Assembly (NCBI GenBank): GCA_050944475.1
Contig: JBMNRD010000001.1
Coordinates: forward strand, 186,001 to 250,000
DNA: 64,000 nucleotides
Direction of reading: 5' to 3'
DNA from: RGIG5612 sp050944475
Lineage (GTDB): Bacteria; Bacillota; Clostridia; Lachnospirales; Lachnospiraceae
Made by a program: the position numbers and the translations under genes. Under the pieces are notes generated by a model that worked only from the letters and a program-made list of their open reading frames with translations, was not told where the DNA came from and ran no database searches. Below are positions 1 through 8,402 of this stretch, piece by piece (the stretch's first letter is position 1; each line of letters opens with the position of its first letter).

Positions 1-80
1 CGTTTGATAGAAATTAAGCCCCTTTTCACCCTTCCATTCGTCTGGAAATTTCACTTCCTATTTCAAACAAAAAATTCAAT

Positions 81-130
81 AACAAAAAACGCAGCTATCA
101 TCACAAGAAATTGTATCGATAACTGCGTTT
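81..130 (-). terminator. Rho-independent terminator of the DUF2202 gene
   Basis: A 13-base inverted repeat (87-99 with 118-130, one mismatch) ending in AAACGCAG/CTGCGTTT is followed on the minus strand by a run of T. It lies 36 bases past the stop codon of the ferritin-like gene. Confidence 0.8.
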
Positions 131-165
131 CCGGGCCGACTGTGCCTGCTTTGATTAATAAACAA

Positions 166-834
166 TCATTTGGATGCTCCGCGCTCAAATGCTTTCAAAT
201 GCTTCTCCGAGGCGCTCAAAAGTCTTTCAAATGTGTTTCTGACATCCTCTGGCAACTCTTCTTTAAGAAACTGTTCATACATGGCGATATTCTCAATTTC
301 GGCCTGAATGCCTGTGGCATAGGCTTCCTGAAGAGTGCCGTCATAGGGTGTTTGATCGCTCACATATTCAGGCAAAGAAAGCTTGTACTTCTCAAAGAGC
401 GGCTCCAGCATAGAGATATGATTTTTTTCAGACTCCCGAATATTCACAAACGGTCTTATTTCTCCGAATTTGGCCATTATCTTTGTGTACGCGTCTCTTG
501 CCAAATATTCGTCCTCAAGTGCATAGCGCAGCATGTCCGCAATTTCCAAATCTTCATCCTGCCTGGCTGCAGCGGCGCCCAGAAGGCCTTCGTTTTCCGG
601 CGGCTCAGCGCTGTCAGCCGGCTTGCTCGTCTCAGTCTGCTGTTCAGTCTCTGCGCTGCCCGTCTCAGTCTGTTGTTCAGCCGCCGTGCCGCTTGCTTCA
701 GCACGTGTTTCGGCTTCAGTGCTTGTGTCCGTCGGCTCATTTGCGAGCTGCAAACGGTCACAGGCTGCTGTCAAAAGGGCCAGACTTATAACAAGAACTA
801 TGCTCAAGCCGGCTTTTCTTATATTGGTTTTCAT
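166..834 (-). CDS. DUF2202 ferritin-like lipoprotein
   Basis: Secreted lipoprotein of about 222 residues. A basic, hydrophobic signal peptide ends in a lipobox (LLTAAC), followed by a Glu/Thr/Ser-rich low-complexity linker (about residues 26-80). The second half is an all-helical DUF2202 domain, a family with a ferritin-like four-helix fold. The metal-ligand pattern is visible as an acidic helix (EDEYLARDAY), ESEKNH, a second EIENIAMYE helix and ASEKH, i.e. two E-x-x-H-type pairs. The start was placed at the ATG at 834 because AAGGAG lies just upstream; the reading frame is open a further 18 codons but those precede the signal peptide and run through the 17-base repeats. It is a single-gene unit with its own terminator. 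Its function is unknown; metal storage or redox is inference from the fold only. Confidence 0.85.
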   Translation of the reverse strand: MKTNIRKAGLSIVLVISLALLTAACDRLQLANEPTDTSTEAETRAEASGTAAEQQTETGSAETEQQTETSKPADSAEPPENEGLLGAAAARQDEDLEIADMLRYALEDEYLARDAYTKIMAKFGEIRPFVNIRESEKNHISMLEPLFEKYKLSLPEYVSDQTPYDGTLQEAYATGIQAEIENIAMYEQFLKEELPEDVRNTFERLLSASEKHLKAFERGASK

Positions 835-863
835 AAAAATTCTCCTTTGCAAATTAATTGAAA

Positions 864-914
864 GCTTTCGCTCTATACAGGCTTTCACTCTATGAGAGCT
901 TTCGCCCTATATAC
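864..914. repeat. Three tandem 17-bp direct repeats
   Basis: Units begin at exactly 864, 881 and 898 with consensus GCTTTCRCYCTATAnag (first unit GCTTTCGCTCTATACAG). They occupy the promoter/leader region of the minus-strand DUF2202 gene, between it and the divergent carbonic anhydrase gene. They could be regulator sites or simple slippage repeats. Confidence 0.75.
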
Positions 915-1025
915 AATACGAATGATACCGGCTGATCCTTTCACACAAAGCAAAAAATTTTAATACTGCGAACGTATCTGCCAATATATATATATTTGCA
1001 ATTGTGTTAAAAGCTGTGTTTCAAG

Positions 1026-1054
1026 TTGACGAAAAACCGCGAATTGAATATAAT
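1026..1054 (+). promoter_or_regulatory. Sigma-A-type promoter for carbonic anhydrase
   Basis: TTGACG (1026-1031), a 17-base spacer and TATAAT (1049-1054), 41 bases before the ATG. Confidence 0.7.
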
Positions 1055-1095
1055 GCGCTCAACAGTCAGGCGCTACATTAAAAGGATGGAAAAAT

Positions 1096-1740
1096 ATGGA
1101 TTTAATGACAAGGATTTCAAAGTTCAAAGAGTCGGAATATGAACCCAATAAGGATTTTTATATTAAGTTGGAAAAAGGACAAAACCCCCATACTCTTTTT
1201 ATCGGATGTTCGGATTCCCGAGTTGATGCGGAAACTTTGCTCCGGGCAAAGGCGGGAGAAATTTTCCAAATAAGAAATATTGCAAATATTGTGTCCCGGG
1301 CGGATGAGTCCGGTGCCCATATTGCGGTGGTTTCCGCTATCGAATATGCTGTTAAAGTCCTCAAAGTAAAAAACATAGTAGTTTGCGGGCACTCTGATTG
1401 CGGAGGTTGCGCCGCAATCAGAAAATTGGAAGAATACAGGGAAACTCTGCCCTATACAAGTAAGTGGATTTCTCAAAGCGTCTCCATATCCGATGATATC
1501 GATAGTAAATATCCGGATATGGAAGAAGAAGAAAAGCTTGTAATGCTTGAGAAGTTAAATGCCGTTCAACAATTAGAAAATCTGATGACCTATGAGTTTA
1601 TAAGAGAAAAAACAGAGTCGGGCGATTTGAACCTATACGCTTGCTATTACGATATAGGCACAGGGGATATTTCCTTGTATGCCGCCCATGACGATGATAT
1701 GACTCATATTAGCATTTTTTCAGATGTAATGAAAAAATAG
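1096..1740 (+). CDS. Beta-class carbonic anhydrase
   Basis: Cytoplasmic zinc enzyme of 214 residues that interconverts CO2 and bicarbonate. The beta-class zinc ligands are visible: Cys38 with Asp40 and Arg42 in the CSDSR motif, and His99/Cys102 in GHSDCGGC. The length matches the family. The start ATG at 1096 follows AAAGGATGG, and a good sigma-A-type promoter lies 41 bases upstream. It is monocistronic and is followed by a convergent gene. A bicarbonate-supply role for carboxylating enzymes in an anaerobe is inference. Confidence 0.95.
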   Translation: MDLMTRISKFKESEYEPNKDFYIKLEKGQNPHTLFIGCSDSRVDAETLLRAKAGEIFQIRNIANIVSRADESGAHIAVVSAIEYAVKVLKVKNIVVCGHSDCGGCAAIRKLEEYRETLPYTSKWISQSVSISDDIDSKYPDMEEEEKLVMLEKLNAVQQLENLMTYEFIREKTESGDLNLYACYYDIGTGDISLYAAHDDDMTHISIFSDVMKK

Positions 1741-1799
1741 CCTCCGACAAAATTTGACATAAAAAATCTCGAATTTGAAACCGGCTTATTTGGACTTTC

Positions 1800-2549
1800 T
1801 TATTTATGCAGTCTGACAAAAACATTTTTTATAGAATCTTTCATGGACATGGTGCCTCCGCCTTGACTGACAATCTGCAGCAGTCGCTCCGGCAATGTCA
1901 CCACGACACCCGCAAGAATCGTGACATTATAATCTTTGAAGACCTCGGGACTCATCGGGCATGACGGTCCGACCAGACAAACTTCTTTCGCGTTCGTACA
2001 ATGTGAAAGCACTTCATCTATTGTATGGTTGATGATGCCGGTAGCGGTCACCACGATCCGGCTGCACTTCGGCAAATGCGCCGGTATATCGGCCTCGGAG
2101 TACAAGCCACTTCCTTTTTCAAGGTTTTGCTCAAAGACATATATATTCTCCGTCTTCTTTTTAACTACATTCAAAATAGGGCCGAAATGGCCTACCATGC
2201 CGAAGGTATCTGTCGGAGCAACTTCAAGAACATCTATAATATTGCTCTCCTCCCAAAGATCAGAAGGTTGATTCAATATTGCATTAACGGTAGCAAGTCC
2301 CATAGAAGCCATCAATAGGTTCCTGCTGTTCAGCCACGGAATTATTTCGGATGCGCTCCTGCCGATAAGGCTTCCCGCTTCATTGATGGCGCCGCAAAAG
2401 CACCCCAGTTTGTTTCGGAACGTATAAGCCAGGCCGCACGAATCATCATCAAGCAAAACGGCGGTATAGCCCAGCCCGGCTCTTATATCCTTTATCTTTC
2501 TGTTGTCCGCTTCCGAAGCGGCACGGTCAATCAGTCTGTTTGTTATCAT
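1800..2549 (-). CDS. DUF364 / putative heavy-metal chelation protein
   Basis: A 249-residue cytoplasmic protein that matches the two-domain DUF4213/DUF364 pattern: an N-terminal enolase-like domain (DRAASEADNRKIKDIRAG, GLAYTF) and a C-terminal Rossmann-like domain with the typical ITATxIxNxTIDxxL and LxGPSCPMSPEVF segments (here VVTATGIINHTIDEVLSHC and VGPSCPMSPEVF). The family is proposed to bind metals and is often found next to metal or corrinoid/molybdate genes. It lies 26 bases downstream of a methyltransferase gene on the same strand, so they are probably co-transcribed under the structured leader at 3458-3725. The biochemical role is not known. Confidence 0.8.
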   Translation of the reverse strand: MITNRLIDRAASEADNRKIKDIRAGLGYTAVLLDDDSCGLAYTFRNKLGCFCGAINEAGSLIGRSASEIIPWLNSRNLLMASMGLATVNAILNQPSDLWEESNIIDVLEVAPTDTFGMVGHFGPILNVVKKKTENIYVFEQNLEKGSGLYSEADIPAHLPKCSRIVVTATGIINHTIDEVLSHCTNAKEVCLVGPSCPMSPEVFKDYNVTILAGVVVTLPERLLQIVSQGGGTMSMKDSIKNVFVRLHK

Positions 2550-2575
2550 TACAAGCCTCCTTTATTGTTTTCTTT

Positions 2576-3457
2576 TTATTGCCTCCGACATCTGTATCCG
2601 ACGTCGAAAAAGATCCACCCGTACCGGTATTTTGCATAACAGTCAACCAGCCCGTCATCATCTCTTAGTGACAGAAGATAGTCATATGCCTTTTCAATAT
2701 CATCTGAGGAGGGTGTCCCGACAAAGCGCTCTAAAATTTTGCTCACCATTTTTTCGGAAGGTTCTTTCCGGTCGGTTATGATTTCATCAAAATAGCACAC
2801 CTCCGGGAAATAGCCCCATTGCCAAATCGTGTTGAACATTGAATAAAATGAGTTGCCGTCACGCCACGGCGCAACCTTGTGTCCGAGAATATATTCTCCG
2901 ATTTTATCCTCCAGAGGTGTCACCGAATCTACAAACGTACTGTTAAATACATATGCCCGGCTCATGTCAATCATTTTCTTCCACTCTTCCGCCTTGCTTA
3001 CAGCAGGTGTAATTGATGCAAATACCAGATCAAAAGCCTGAATCCACCCCTTTTCTTCAGGGTCCGTCTCCCGGAAATCACATATCTCAAACAGTGCATT
3101 AGACAACCCTTCTTTCTTTGCATGCTTTTTTCCGTACTTTATCATCTGAGTGGAGTAGTCAATGCCCAGCGCCTGTTTCACGTGCTTCGCAAACTCTACC
3201 GTAAAACTTCCGAAACCGCAGCCTATATCGATCGTGCGGAAATCGTTGTCCAAAGCGTTCTTTTGAAGCAAATATGCGACCGTAGCAAGCAGCCTTTGAT
3301 CCGCCCTTGCCTTGCACGCAGGGTTTTCCTCCAGTTCTTTGTTCCAGCCTTTGGCGCGTTCATCCCAAAGCTCGGGAGAGTGCGGTTTTTTTGCAGCGCT
3401 TCTTTGCCGCGGTGCCCCGGCTCTTTCCGGGAACCCGTCAAGCTTTTTTCCTCTCAC
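2576..3457 (-). CDS. Class I SAM-dependent methyltransferase, GTG start
   Basis: About 293 residues with the Rossmann methyltransferase motif I (TIDIGCGFGSFTVEFAK), motif II region (ALGIDYSTQMIKYGKKHA) and a post-II acidic segment. The substrate is unknown. I place the start at GTG 3455-3457 because AAAGGAGG sits 10 bases upstream. The frame is open to 3607, but that extension runs through a perfect 10-bp hairpin and a GC-rich leader, and carries no domain. The proline- and arginine-rich N-terminus (about 20 residues) precedes a WDERAKGWN segment typical of this methyltransferase group. It is followed by the DUF364 gene, so it may act in metal or cofactor metabolism (inference). Confidence 0.85.
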   Translation of the reverse strand: MRGKKLDGFPERAGAPRQRSAAKKPHSPELWDERAKGWNKELEENPACKARADQRLLATVAYLLQKNALDNDFRTIDIGCGFGSFTVEFAKHVKQALGIDYSTQMIKYGKKHAKKEGLSNALFEICDFRETDPEEKGWIQAFDLVFASITPAVSKAEEWKKMIDMSRAYVFNSTFVDSVTPLEDKIGEYILGHKVAPWRDGNSFYSMFNTIWQWGYFPEVCYFDEIITDRKEPSEKMVSKILERFVGTPSSDDIEKAYDYLLSLRDDDGLVDCYAKYRYGWIFFDVGYRCRRQ

Positions 3458-3759
3458 TCCAACTTGTCCTCCTTTTGCGACTATATCTTCAGCACATATG
3501 AAAACCCGAAAGCCTTCCATGCTTTCGGGTCTATACATATATAAGCGGCGGCCGGCCGCACATCCGACAAATGCCTGCCGCATCCTATACGATAATCTCC
3601 TTCTCAAGCACGGAAAGTCACACTGTTTCCGGTGTGGCTCTTAGACGGAACATTATTATTTCCGCCGGCGACCCGGGGCTCATACCTGAGCATTTATCAG
3701 ATGCTTCAGCCTTAGATCCCCGGGTTTGGAAATCAATATTCACTTGAATAAATCATTTT
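3458..3759 (-). promoter_or_regulatory. Gene-free structured leader ending in a terminator-like hairpin
   Basis: Between the LRR gene and the methyltransferase gene there is no plausible ORF. On the minus strand it reads: a long stem ACCCGGGG/CCCCGGGT (3671-3678 with 3718-3725) enclosing GGCT/AGCC and AGCAT/ATGCT stems, then a CACAC/GTGTG hairpin, then a very GC-rich segment (GGCCGGCC). Last comes a perfect 10-bp hairpin ACCCGAAAGC/GCTTTCGGGT (3504-3513 with 3521-3530) followed by TTTT, 24 bases before the ribosome-binding site. The order is that of a transcription-attenuating leader or riboswitch. I could not match it to a named class. Confidence 0.5.
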
Positions 3760-5334
3760 TTAATCTCTTTGTTTCTTTATCTTCTTGCGTACCGATAACC
3801 GCAGCGTTAATATCAACCCGGCGGCGGCAAAAAGCATCAGGCTTGTCCACAGATATATTCCCGTGTTATCACCCGTTTGCGGAGTAGTAAGTTCCCATAC
3901 GGCATAAACCGTGGTGTCGGCCGTAAAGACGTGAGTGTTCCCCGGATCTACTTGCGGACCCGCTTCACTGCCTACTGCCCATGTTTTAAACCGTTTTCCT
4001 GCAGGAGCCGTAAAATCGTTTTCCGGAAGTTCAAATTCTTCGCCGTCTATTGCAATTTCGGATGCCATAGCTCCGCCCCCGCCGTTGGCATTATAAGTAA
4101 TACGTCTGTACTGCGGGTTGAAAAGATATTCCACATCATCCCAAAAAATTATCTGTCCCGTTACGGCGGAGGTATCCGCCATATAGTTGTACCTGCAGTC
4201 TAAAAAAAACAAATCCGGAAGGCCGCTTAAATTAAGGGAGCTCAGTTGATTATTGTAGCAGTCCAAAGCAGTCAAAGACGTCAGACCGCTTACATCAAGG
4301 GAGCTCAGTTGATTCTTGTAGCAGCCCAGGTAATCCAAAGACGTCAGACTGCTTACATCAAGGGAGCTCAATTGATTGTCATAGCAGGACAAAACAGTCA
4401 AAGACGTCAGACCGCTTACATCCAGAGAGCTCAATTGATTCCCGTAGCAGAACAACCTTTCCAAATCCGGAAGGCCGCTTGCATTAAGAGAGCTCAACTG
4501 ATTTGCACTGCAATCAAACTCCTCTAAATCCGTCAGACCGCTCACATCAAGCGTGCCGGTCAGCTGATTTGCACTGCAGTCCAACCTTTTCAAAGACGTC
4601 AGGCCGCTTACATCCAGAAAGCTCAGTTGATTGACGTAGCAGAACAGGTAATCCAAAGATGTCAGACCGCTTACATTAAGAGAACTCAGTTGATTATTGC
4701 AGCAGTCCAACCTTTTCAAAGACGTCAGGCCGCTTGCATCCAGAGAGCTCAACTGATTTGCACTGCAATCAAAATCCTCTAAAGCCGTCAGACCGCTCAC
4801 ATCAAGCGTGCCGGTCAGTTGATTATAGCAGCAGAACAACCTTTTCAAAGACGTCAGACCGCTTACATTAAGGGAGCTCAGTTGATTACAGCGGCAGTCC
4901 AAAGCAGTCAAAGACGTCAGACCGCTTACATTAAGAGAACTCAACTGATTTGCACTGCAATCAAACTCCTTTAAAGCCGTCAGGCCGCTTACATTAAGGG
5001 AGCTCAGTTGATTGACGTCGCAGTACAGGTAAGCCAAAGACGTCAGGCCGCTTAAATCCAGTGTACCGGTCAGGTTAAGGGACGACAAATCAAGATCATT
5101 TATCCTCTTTGGCGTTTCGCTGGTCCAAAAGACATGGTAGTCCCAATCGGCAGGCACGGAAGAGCCGTCTTCAGGTGCCTTTGCCCAGCCCAGATGCGAA
5201 TTTGCATCTATCATGGCATTGATTTTTGCAATATCATCCCGGCTAAAATCGTCCGGAGCCGCCGACACCGTTGCCGGCAAAAGTGCAAGGCTCACGCAAA
5301 GCACAAGCAGTGCCGATATTATTTTCCCTTTCAT
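3760..5334 (-). CDS. Leucine-rich-repeat surface protein with sortase-like C-terminus
   Basis: A 524-residue exported protein. A signal peptide (MKGKIISALLVLCVSLALLP...) is followed by a dockerin-like leader segment and about 14 near-identical LRR units of 21 residues. The repeat pattern is LSSLNVSGLTSLxxLxCxxNQ, with two 23-residue variants carrying TGTLD. Next comes a flg_new/InlB-type beta repeat (RRITYNANGGGG...FKTWAVGSEAG...VYAVWE), a Pro-Gln-Thr-Gly-Asp motif (PQTGDNTG), one hydrophobic helix and a basic tail (RKKIKKQRD). That C-terminus has the layout of a sortase sorting signal with P replacing LP. The start at 5334 is chosen for the GGAGG upstream. Such proteins bind other proteins or surfaces; the ligand is unknown. 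Confidence 0.88.
   Translation of the reverse strand: MKGKIISALLVLCVSLALLPATVSAAPDDFSRDDIAKINAMIDANSHLGWAKAPEDGSSVPADWDYHVFWTSETPKRINDLDLSSLNLTGTLDLSGLTSLAYLYCDVNQLSSLNVSGLTALKEFDCSANQLSSLNVSGLTSLTALDCRCNQLSSLNVSGLTSLKRLFCCYNQLTGTLDVSGLTALEDFDCSANQLSSLDASGLTSLKRLDCCNNQLSSLNVSGLTSLDYLFCYVNQLSFLDVSGLTSLKRLDCSANQLTGTLDVSGLTDLEEFDCSANQLSSLNASGLPDLERLFCYGNQLSSLDVSGLTSLTVLSCYDNQLSSLDVSSLTSLDYLGCYKNQLSSLDVSGLTSLTALDCYNNQLSSLNLSGLPDLFFLDCRYNYMADTSAVTGQIIFWDDVEYLFNPQYRRITYNANGGGGAMASEIAIDGEEFELPENDFTAPAGKRFKTWAVGSEAGPQVDPGNTHVFTADTTVYAVWELTTPQTGDNTGIYLWTSLMLFAAAGLILTLRLSVRKKIKKQRD
4195..5085. repeat. 63-bp tandem repeats coding for LRR units
   Basis: About fourteen copies of a 63-base unit (some 69), recognisable by the recurring strings AAAGACGTCAG and GAGCTCAGTTGATT. 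They are coding repeats inside the LRR gene and probably change copy number by recombination or slippage. Confidence 0.9.
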
Positions 5335-5394
5335 TTTATCTTCCTCCGCATCTTCATACTTATGTCGCTTTAACAAGCCTTTTTGCGTGCCGTT

Positions 5395-6498
5395 CTACAT
5401 GATGCCGTCAAACAAATCGTAAGCGGTATATTCGTCGCCCATTACGGGCCAATATCCGTACACCTTCGAGTCCTCACATTTCAACCAGCCCGATTTTCCG
5501 TCCGAGGCGGTGAGTTTAAACCATTTCTGACCATAGACATCGGTTATAATAAGTCCCTCTCCCTTTTGAGGGATAAAAGCAACTATATCATCGGAATAAC
5601 TGCGAGACTTACCTCCGTATCCGCCGCTGCCGCTTCCATAATCCCACATTGCCGAATAAGAGGGTTCAAAGTACTTGCTGGTGATTTTTTTCAGCAGTAA
5701 CATGTGATCTTCTTTCAGCTTCAACGGAACTTCCTGATAAGATATCACTTCCGCCACATATAAATCCTCTTTCAATCTTCTTTCAGCTCCTTCCGGTATA
5801 TAATGTCCGATATACCAGACAGTGGATAAGTGCTGCGTCATGGCCCTGCACATTACCATGCCGTGTGCATCAAAGTGATCCTCCGGGAAGAACGTATTTC
5901 TCCATGGGCCGTCGATTCGTACATCCGGTAATGAACCCATTTTGAACAAGTTAACCCCGTCCCACCAGTAAAGATGTGCGAACGGGAATTCCGTTGGATA
6001 TTTGGCGGTGAAAACAAGCTCTAAAATACCGTCCGACACATCGACATCCGTCACGGCGAAGAGTTGTGCCAGATTGGGATCGTCTATATTGTATACGCTC
6101 GAATTAATCTGCATGGTTGCCGAGTCTCCGCTGGCCCTGAATGTCAGTTTTTCCGGTTTGCCGTCGCCATTTAAGTCTACAAGTGCATTACGCTTGTAGA
6201 TATCAAAAAGCACTTCGCCAAACCCTGCCCGGTCGGGGTCTTCGCCCGTAAAAGCCTCTGTCGGCGGCTCGGTCGGAGCTTCCGTCGGCGGCTCGGTCGG
6301 AGCCTCTGTCGGCGGTTCAGTCGTTTCCTCGGTTGTGGTTTCTGATGGGGTTGTTTCTGATGGAAGTGTTGAAGAAGTCGTTTCCGAAGGCTTGCGCCAT
6401 TTATCGATATTAATCTTTATAAAATCACAAGCGGTAAAAGAAAAGCATAATGCCAAGACCGAAACAAATATCAAGACTCCTTTGAATACTCGATTCAT
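5395..6498 (-). CDS. Lipoprotein with Thr/Pro-rich linker and SH3-like C-terminus
   Basis: About 367 residues. The signal peptide ends in a lipobox (LCFSFTAC). A linker of about 60 residues is rich in Thr, Glu and Pro (repeats of PPTEAPTE), which suggests a wall-spanning stalk. The following domain contains a VDLNGDGKPEKLTF segment like FG-GAP/VCBS or EF-hand-type calcium loops. The last 60 residues (GLIITDVYGQKWFKLTA...GWLKCED) resemble a bacterial SH3 cell-wall-binding fold. The start at 6498 follows AAGGGAG. It lies 60 bases before the LRR gene on the same strand, so the two may be co-expressed. No specific function is recognised. Confidence 0.75.
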   Translation of the reverse strand: MNRVFKGVLIFVSVLALCFSFTACDFIKINIDKWRKPSETTSSTLPSETTPSETTTEETTEPPTEAPTEPPTEAPTEPPTEAFTGEDPDRAGFGEVLFDIYKRNALVDLNGDGKPEKLTFRASGDSATMQINSSVYNIDDPNLAQLFAVTDVDVSDGILELVFTAKYPTEFPFAHLYWWDGVNLFKMGSLPDVRIDGPWRNTFFPEDHFDAHGMVMCRAMTQHLSTVWYIGHYIPEGAERRLKEDLYVAEVISYQEVPLKLKEDHMLLLKKITSKYFEPSYSAMWDYGSGSGGYGGKSRSYSDDIVAFIPQKGEGLIITDVYGQKWFKLTASDGKSGWLKCEDSKVYGYWPVMGDEYTAYDLFDGIM

Positions 6499-6737
6499 AT
6501 TATTTCTCCCTTCGTTGTACAAATCATGTTTTCATGTTAACAAGTACTGTAAATTTGGCTGCTGTCAAAACAATAGATTAAAACTAATAATTGACCTCGC
6601 TTTTAGTAGAGAAATACATCATATTCTTTTAAATAACACACAGCACGCTCCTAGAGGCCGATATTCGCCGCTAAGACCACTGTGTATTCTGATTTCATAA
6701 TAACAACACACTGTTTTTCTGTCAATCGAAATATTTT

Positions 6738-8402
6738 TCAGACAGCTGTTTTAGTATTAAACGAAACAGAAATGGTGGTTCCCTTATTCAGTTCACTTTC
6801 AACGGAAATCCTGCCATGATGATACTGTACGATGTGTTTCACAATGGACAGCCCGAGGCCGGTGCCTCCGGATTGTTTGGAATGGCTCTTATCCACACGA
6901 TAGAAGCGCTCAAAAACTTTGTCCTGATGTTCGGGGGAAATGCCGACGCCGGTATCCTGAACGCTCAAGCAGACCGTGCCCGGTTTTTCAGTAACAGATA
7001 TTTTGACGCTGCCGCCGGGGCTATTGTATCTGATGGCATTGTCGCAGAGGTTATAGACAACTTCATACAGCAATCTGCGAACGCCGTTCACCACACCGTC
7101 ATCGCCGATTACTTCCAGAGAAACACCTTTGAGTTTTGCGACGCTCTTAAGGTTTTCGCAGACTTCCTCGGAGAGAACTCTGACGGAGACATCTTCATGA
7201 GGCATCTCCGTATTTTCATCCAGTTGAGACAGACGTATGATGTCATCAATCAAATACACAAGTCTGGACGCTTCCTTGCGGATATGCCCGATAAAACGGG
7301 AAACATCCTCTTCTTTTACAATGCCGTTTTCCATCAGCTCCGCAGAACCGATGATTGATTGCAGCGGTGTCTTTAATTCATGGGATACGTTGGCGGTAAA
7401 CTCCCGCCTGTTGCGCTCCGCATTTGCCTGCTCGGTTATATCAAAAGCAAGAATAACCGTGCCGTGATAACTTTCTTCAACGTCAATGCGGCTTAAGTCA
7501 AACTGATATTCCCTGCCGTTCTTTTTATCGCGAAATTCGGCGTGTCCCTGTTCTTTGGCTTCCTCTAACGCAAGACGCATATTTTGTTTACGATCAACGG
7601 TCAGGAAATCTTCCCCTACACAGGCAATTTCCGCATTGAACAGTGTTCTTGCAGCCGGATTTATGCTAAGAATTCTTCCCTTATTATCCAACAAGACCAG
7701 GGCTTCTTTCATGTTGGCCGTAATCTGGTAAAATTCATCCTCTTTATGCTTAAATTTCCGCATCTGATTTTTGATTTCCAGATGCTGCGCATGGATGCGG
7801 CGAAGCAACGGGGAAAGTTCTTCGTAAGCATCGTTTTCCATAGGCTGCTCCAGATTCAACTTGTTCAGCGGTTCCACCACACGTTTCGCTGTGCGGCGGG
7901 CAAGCAATGCGGAAAGTACAACCGCAATCACCAGAACAACGGCAAGCGGCTGAAGCATGCTAAGCAACAGAGCAATGACTGAAGCACGGTTTATCGACAT
8001 GCGAAGAATGCTGCCGTCTTCAAGACGAATCGCTTCGTAAACTGTCTGTTTCATCAGGGTTGTAGACCGGCGAACGCTGCTTCCCGTTCCCGAAGCAAGG
8101 GCTTCCCTGATTTCCTCACGGTCGGAATGATTTTCCATGGATGCCGCGTCCGCATGGCTGTCAAAGAGAACCGTGCCGTCAGAACTTACCCATGTCAAAC
8201 GATATTGTTCGGAATGCAGACCCTCAATATAGCTTTCGCCCATCTGCTCCATTGCACCGGAAACCAGACTTAATTCGTCTTTAAGCTGAGCCTTCTGTAT
8301 ATTTCCGAAATGCTGATAAAGCACCCCGATAATAATAAGAAAACTCGTCATTAGAACGGTAATTGCCACAGAAAGGGTTGATCTGAAGATTTTATTTGTC
8401 AT
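6738..8402 (-). CDS. phoR: Phosphate-regulon sensor histidine kinase PhoR
   Basis: Membrane sensor kinase of 554 residues: a TM segment near the N-terminus (about 8-30), an extracytoplasmic domain (about 35-140), a second TM (about 148-170), then a HAMP-like and a PAS-like domain. The HisKA box has the phospho-accepting His in FTANVSHELKTPLQS. The ATPase domain shows the N box (NLCDNAIRYN), G1 (DTGVGIS), F box (FERFYRVD) and G2 (GGTGLGLSIVKH). It phosphorylates the receiver encoded just upstream; the ATG at 8402 lies 11 bases inside the end of that gene, so translation is coupled. Last gene of the pst-pho operon. Identity rests on context and architecture. Confidence 0.9.
   Translation of the reverse strand: MTNKIFRSTLSVAITVLMTSFLIIIGVLYQHFGNIQKAQLKDELSLVSGAMEQMGESYIEGLHSEQYRLTWVSSDGTVLFDSHADAASMENHSDREEIREALASGTGSSVRRSTTLMKQTVYEAIRLEDGSILRMSINRASVIALLLSMLQPLAVVLVIAVVLSALLARRTAKRVVEPLNKLNLEQPMENDAYEELSPLLRRIHAQHLEIKNQMRKFKHKEDEFYQITANMKEALVLLDNKGRILSINPAARTLFNAEIACVGEDFLTVDRKQNMRLALEEAKEQGHAEFRDKKNGREYQFDLSRIDVEESYHGTVILAFDITEQANAERNRREFTANVSHELKTPLQSIIGSAELMENGIVKEEDVSRFIGHIRKEASRLVYLIDDIIRLSQLDENTEMPHEDVSVRVLSEEVCENLKSVAKLKGVSLEVIGDDGVVNGVRRLLYEVVYNLCDNAIRYNSPGGSVKISVTEKPGTVCLSVQDTGVGISPEHQDKVFERFYRVDKSHSKQSGGTGLGLSIVKHIVQYHHGRISVESELNKGTTISVSFNTKTAV

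Noticed and set aside
4195..5085. Regular repeats that could be taken for a CRISPR array
   Set aside because: The 63-bp periodicity is a coding repeat for leucine-rich units, with no spacers and an open frame throughout.
6660..6737. Terminator for the pst-pho operon just after phoR
   Set aside because: A loose CAGTG/CACTG-type pairing exists near 6672-6712, but there is no GC-rich stem with a T run, so I do not call it.
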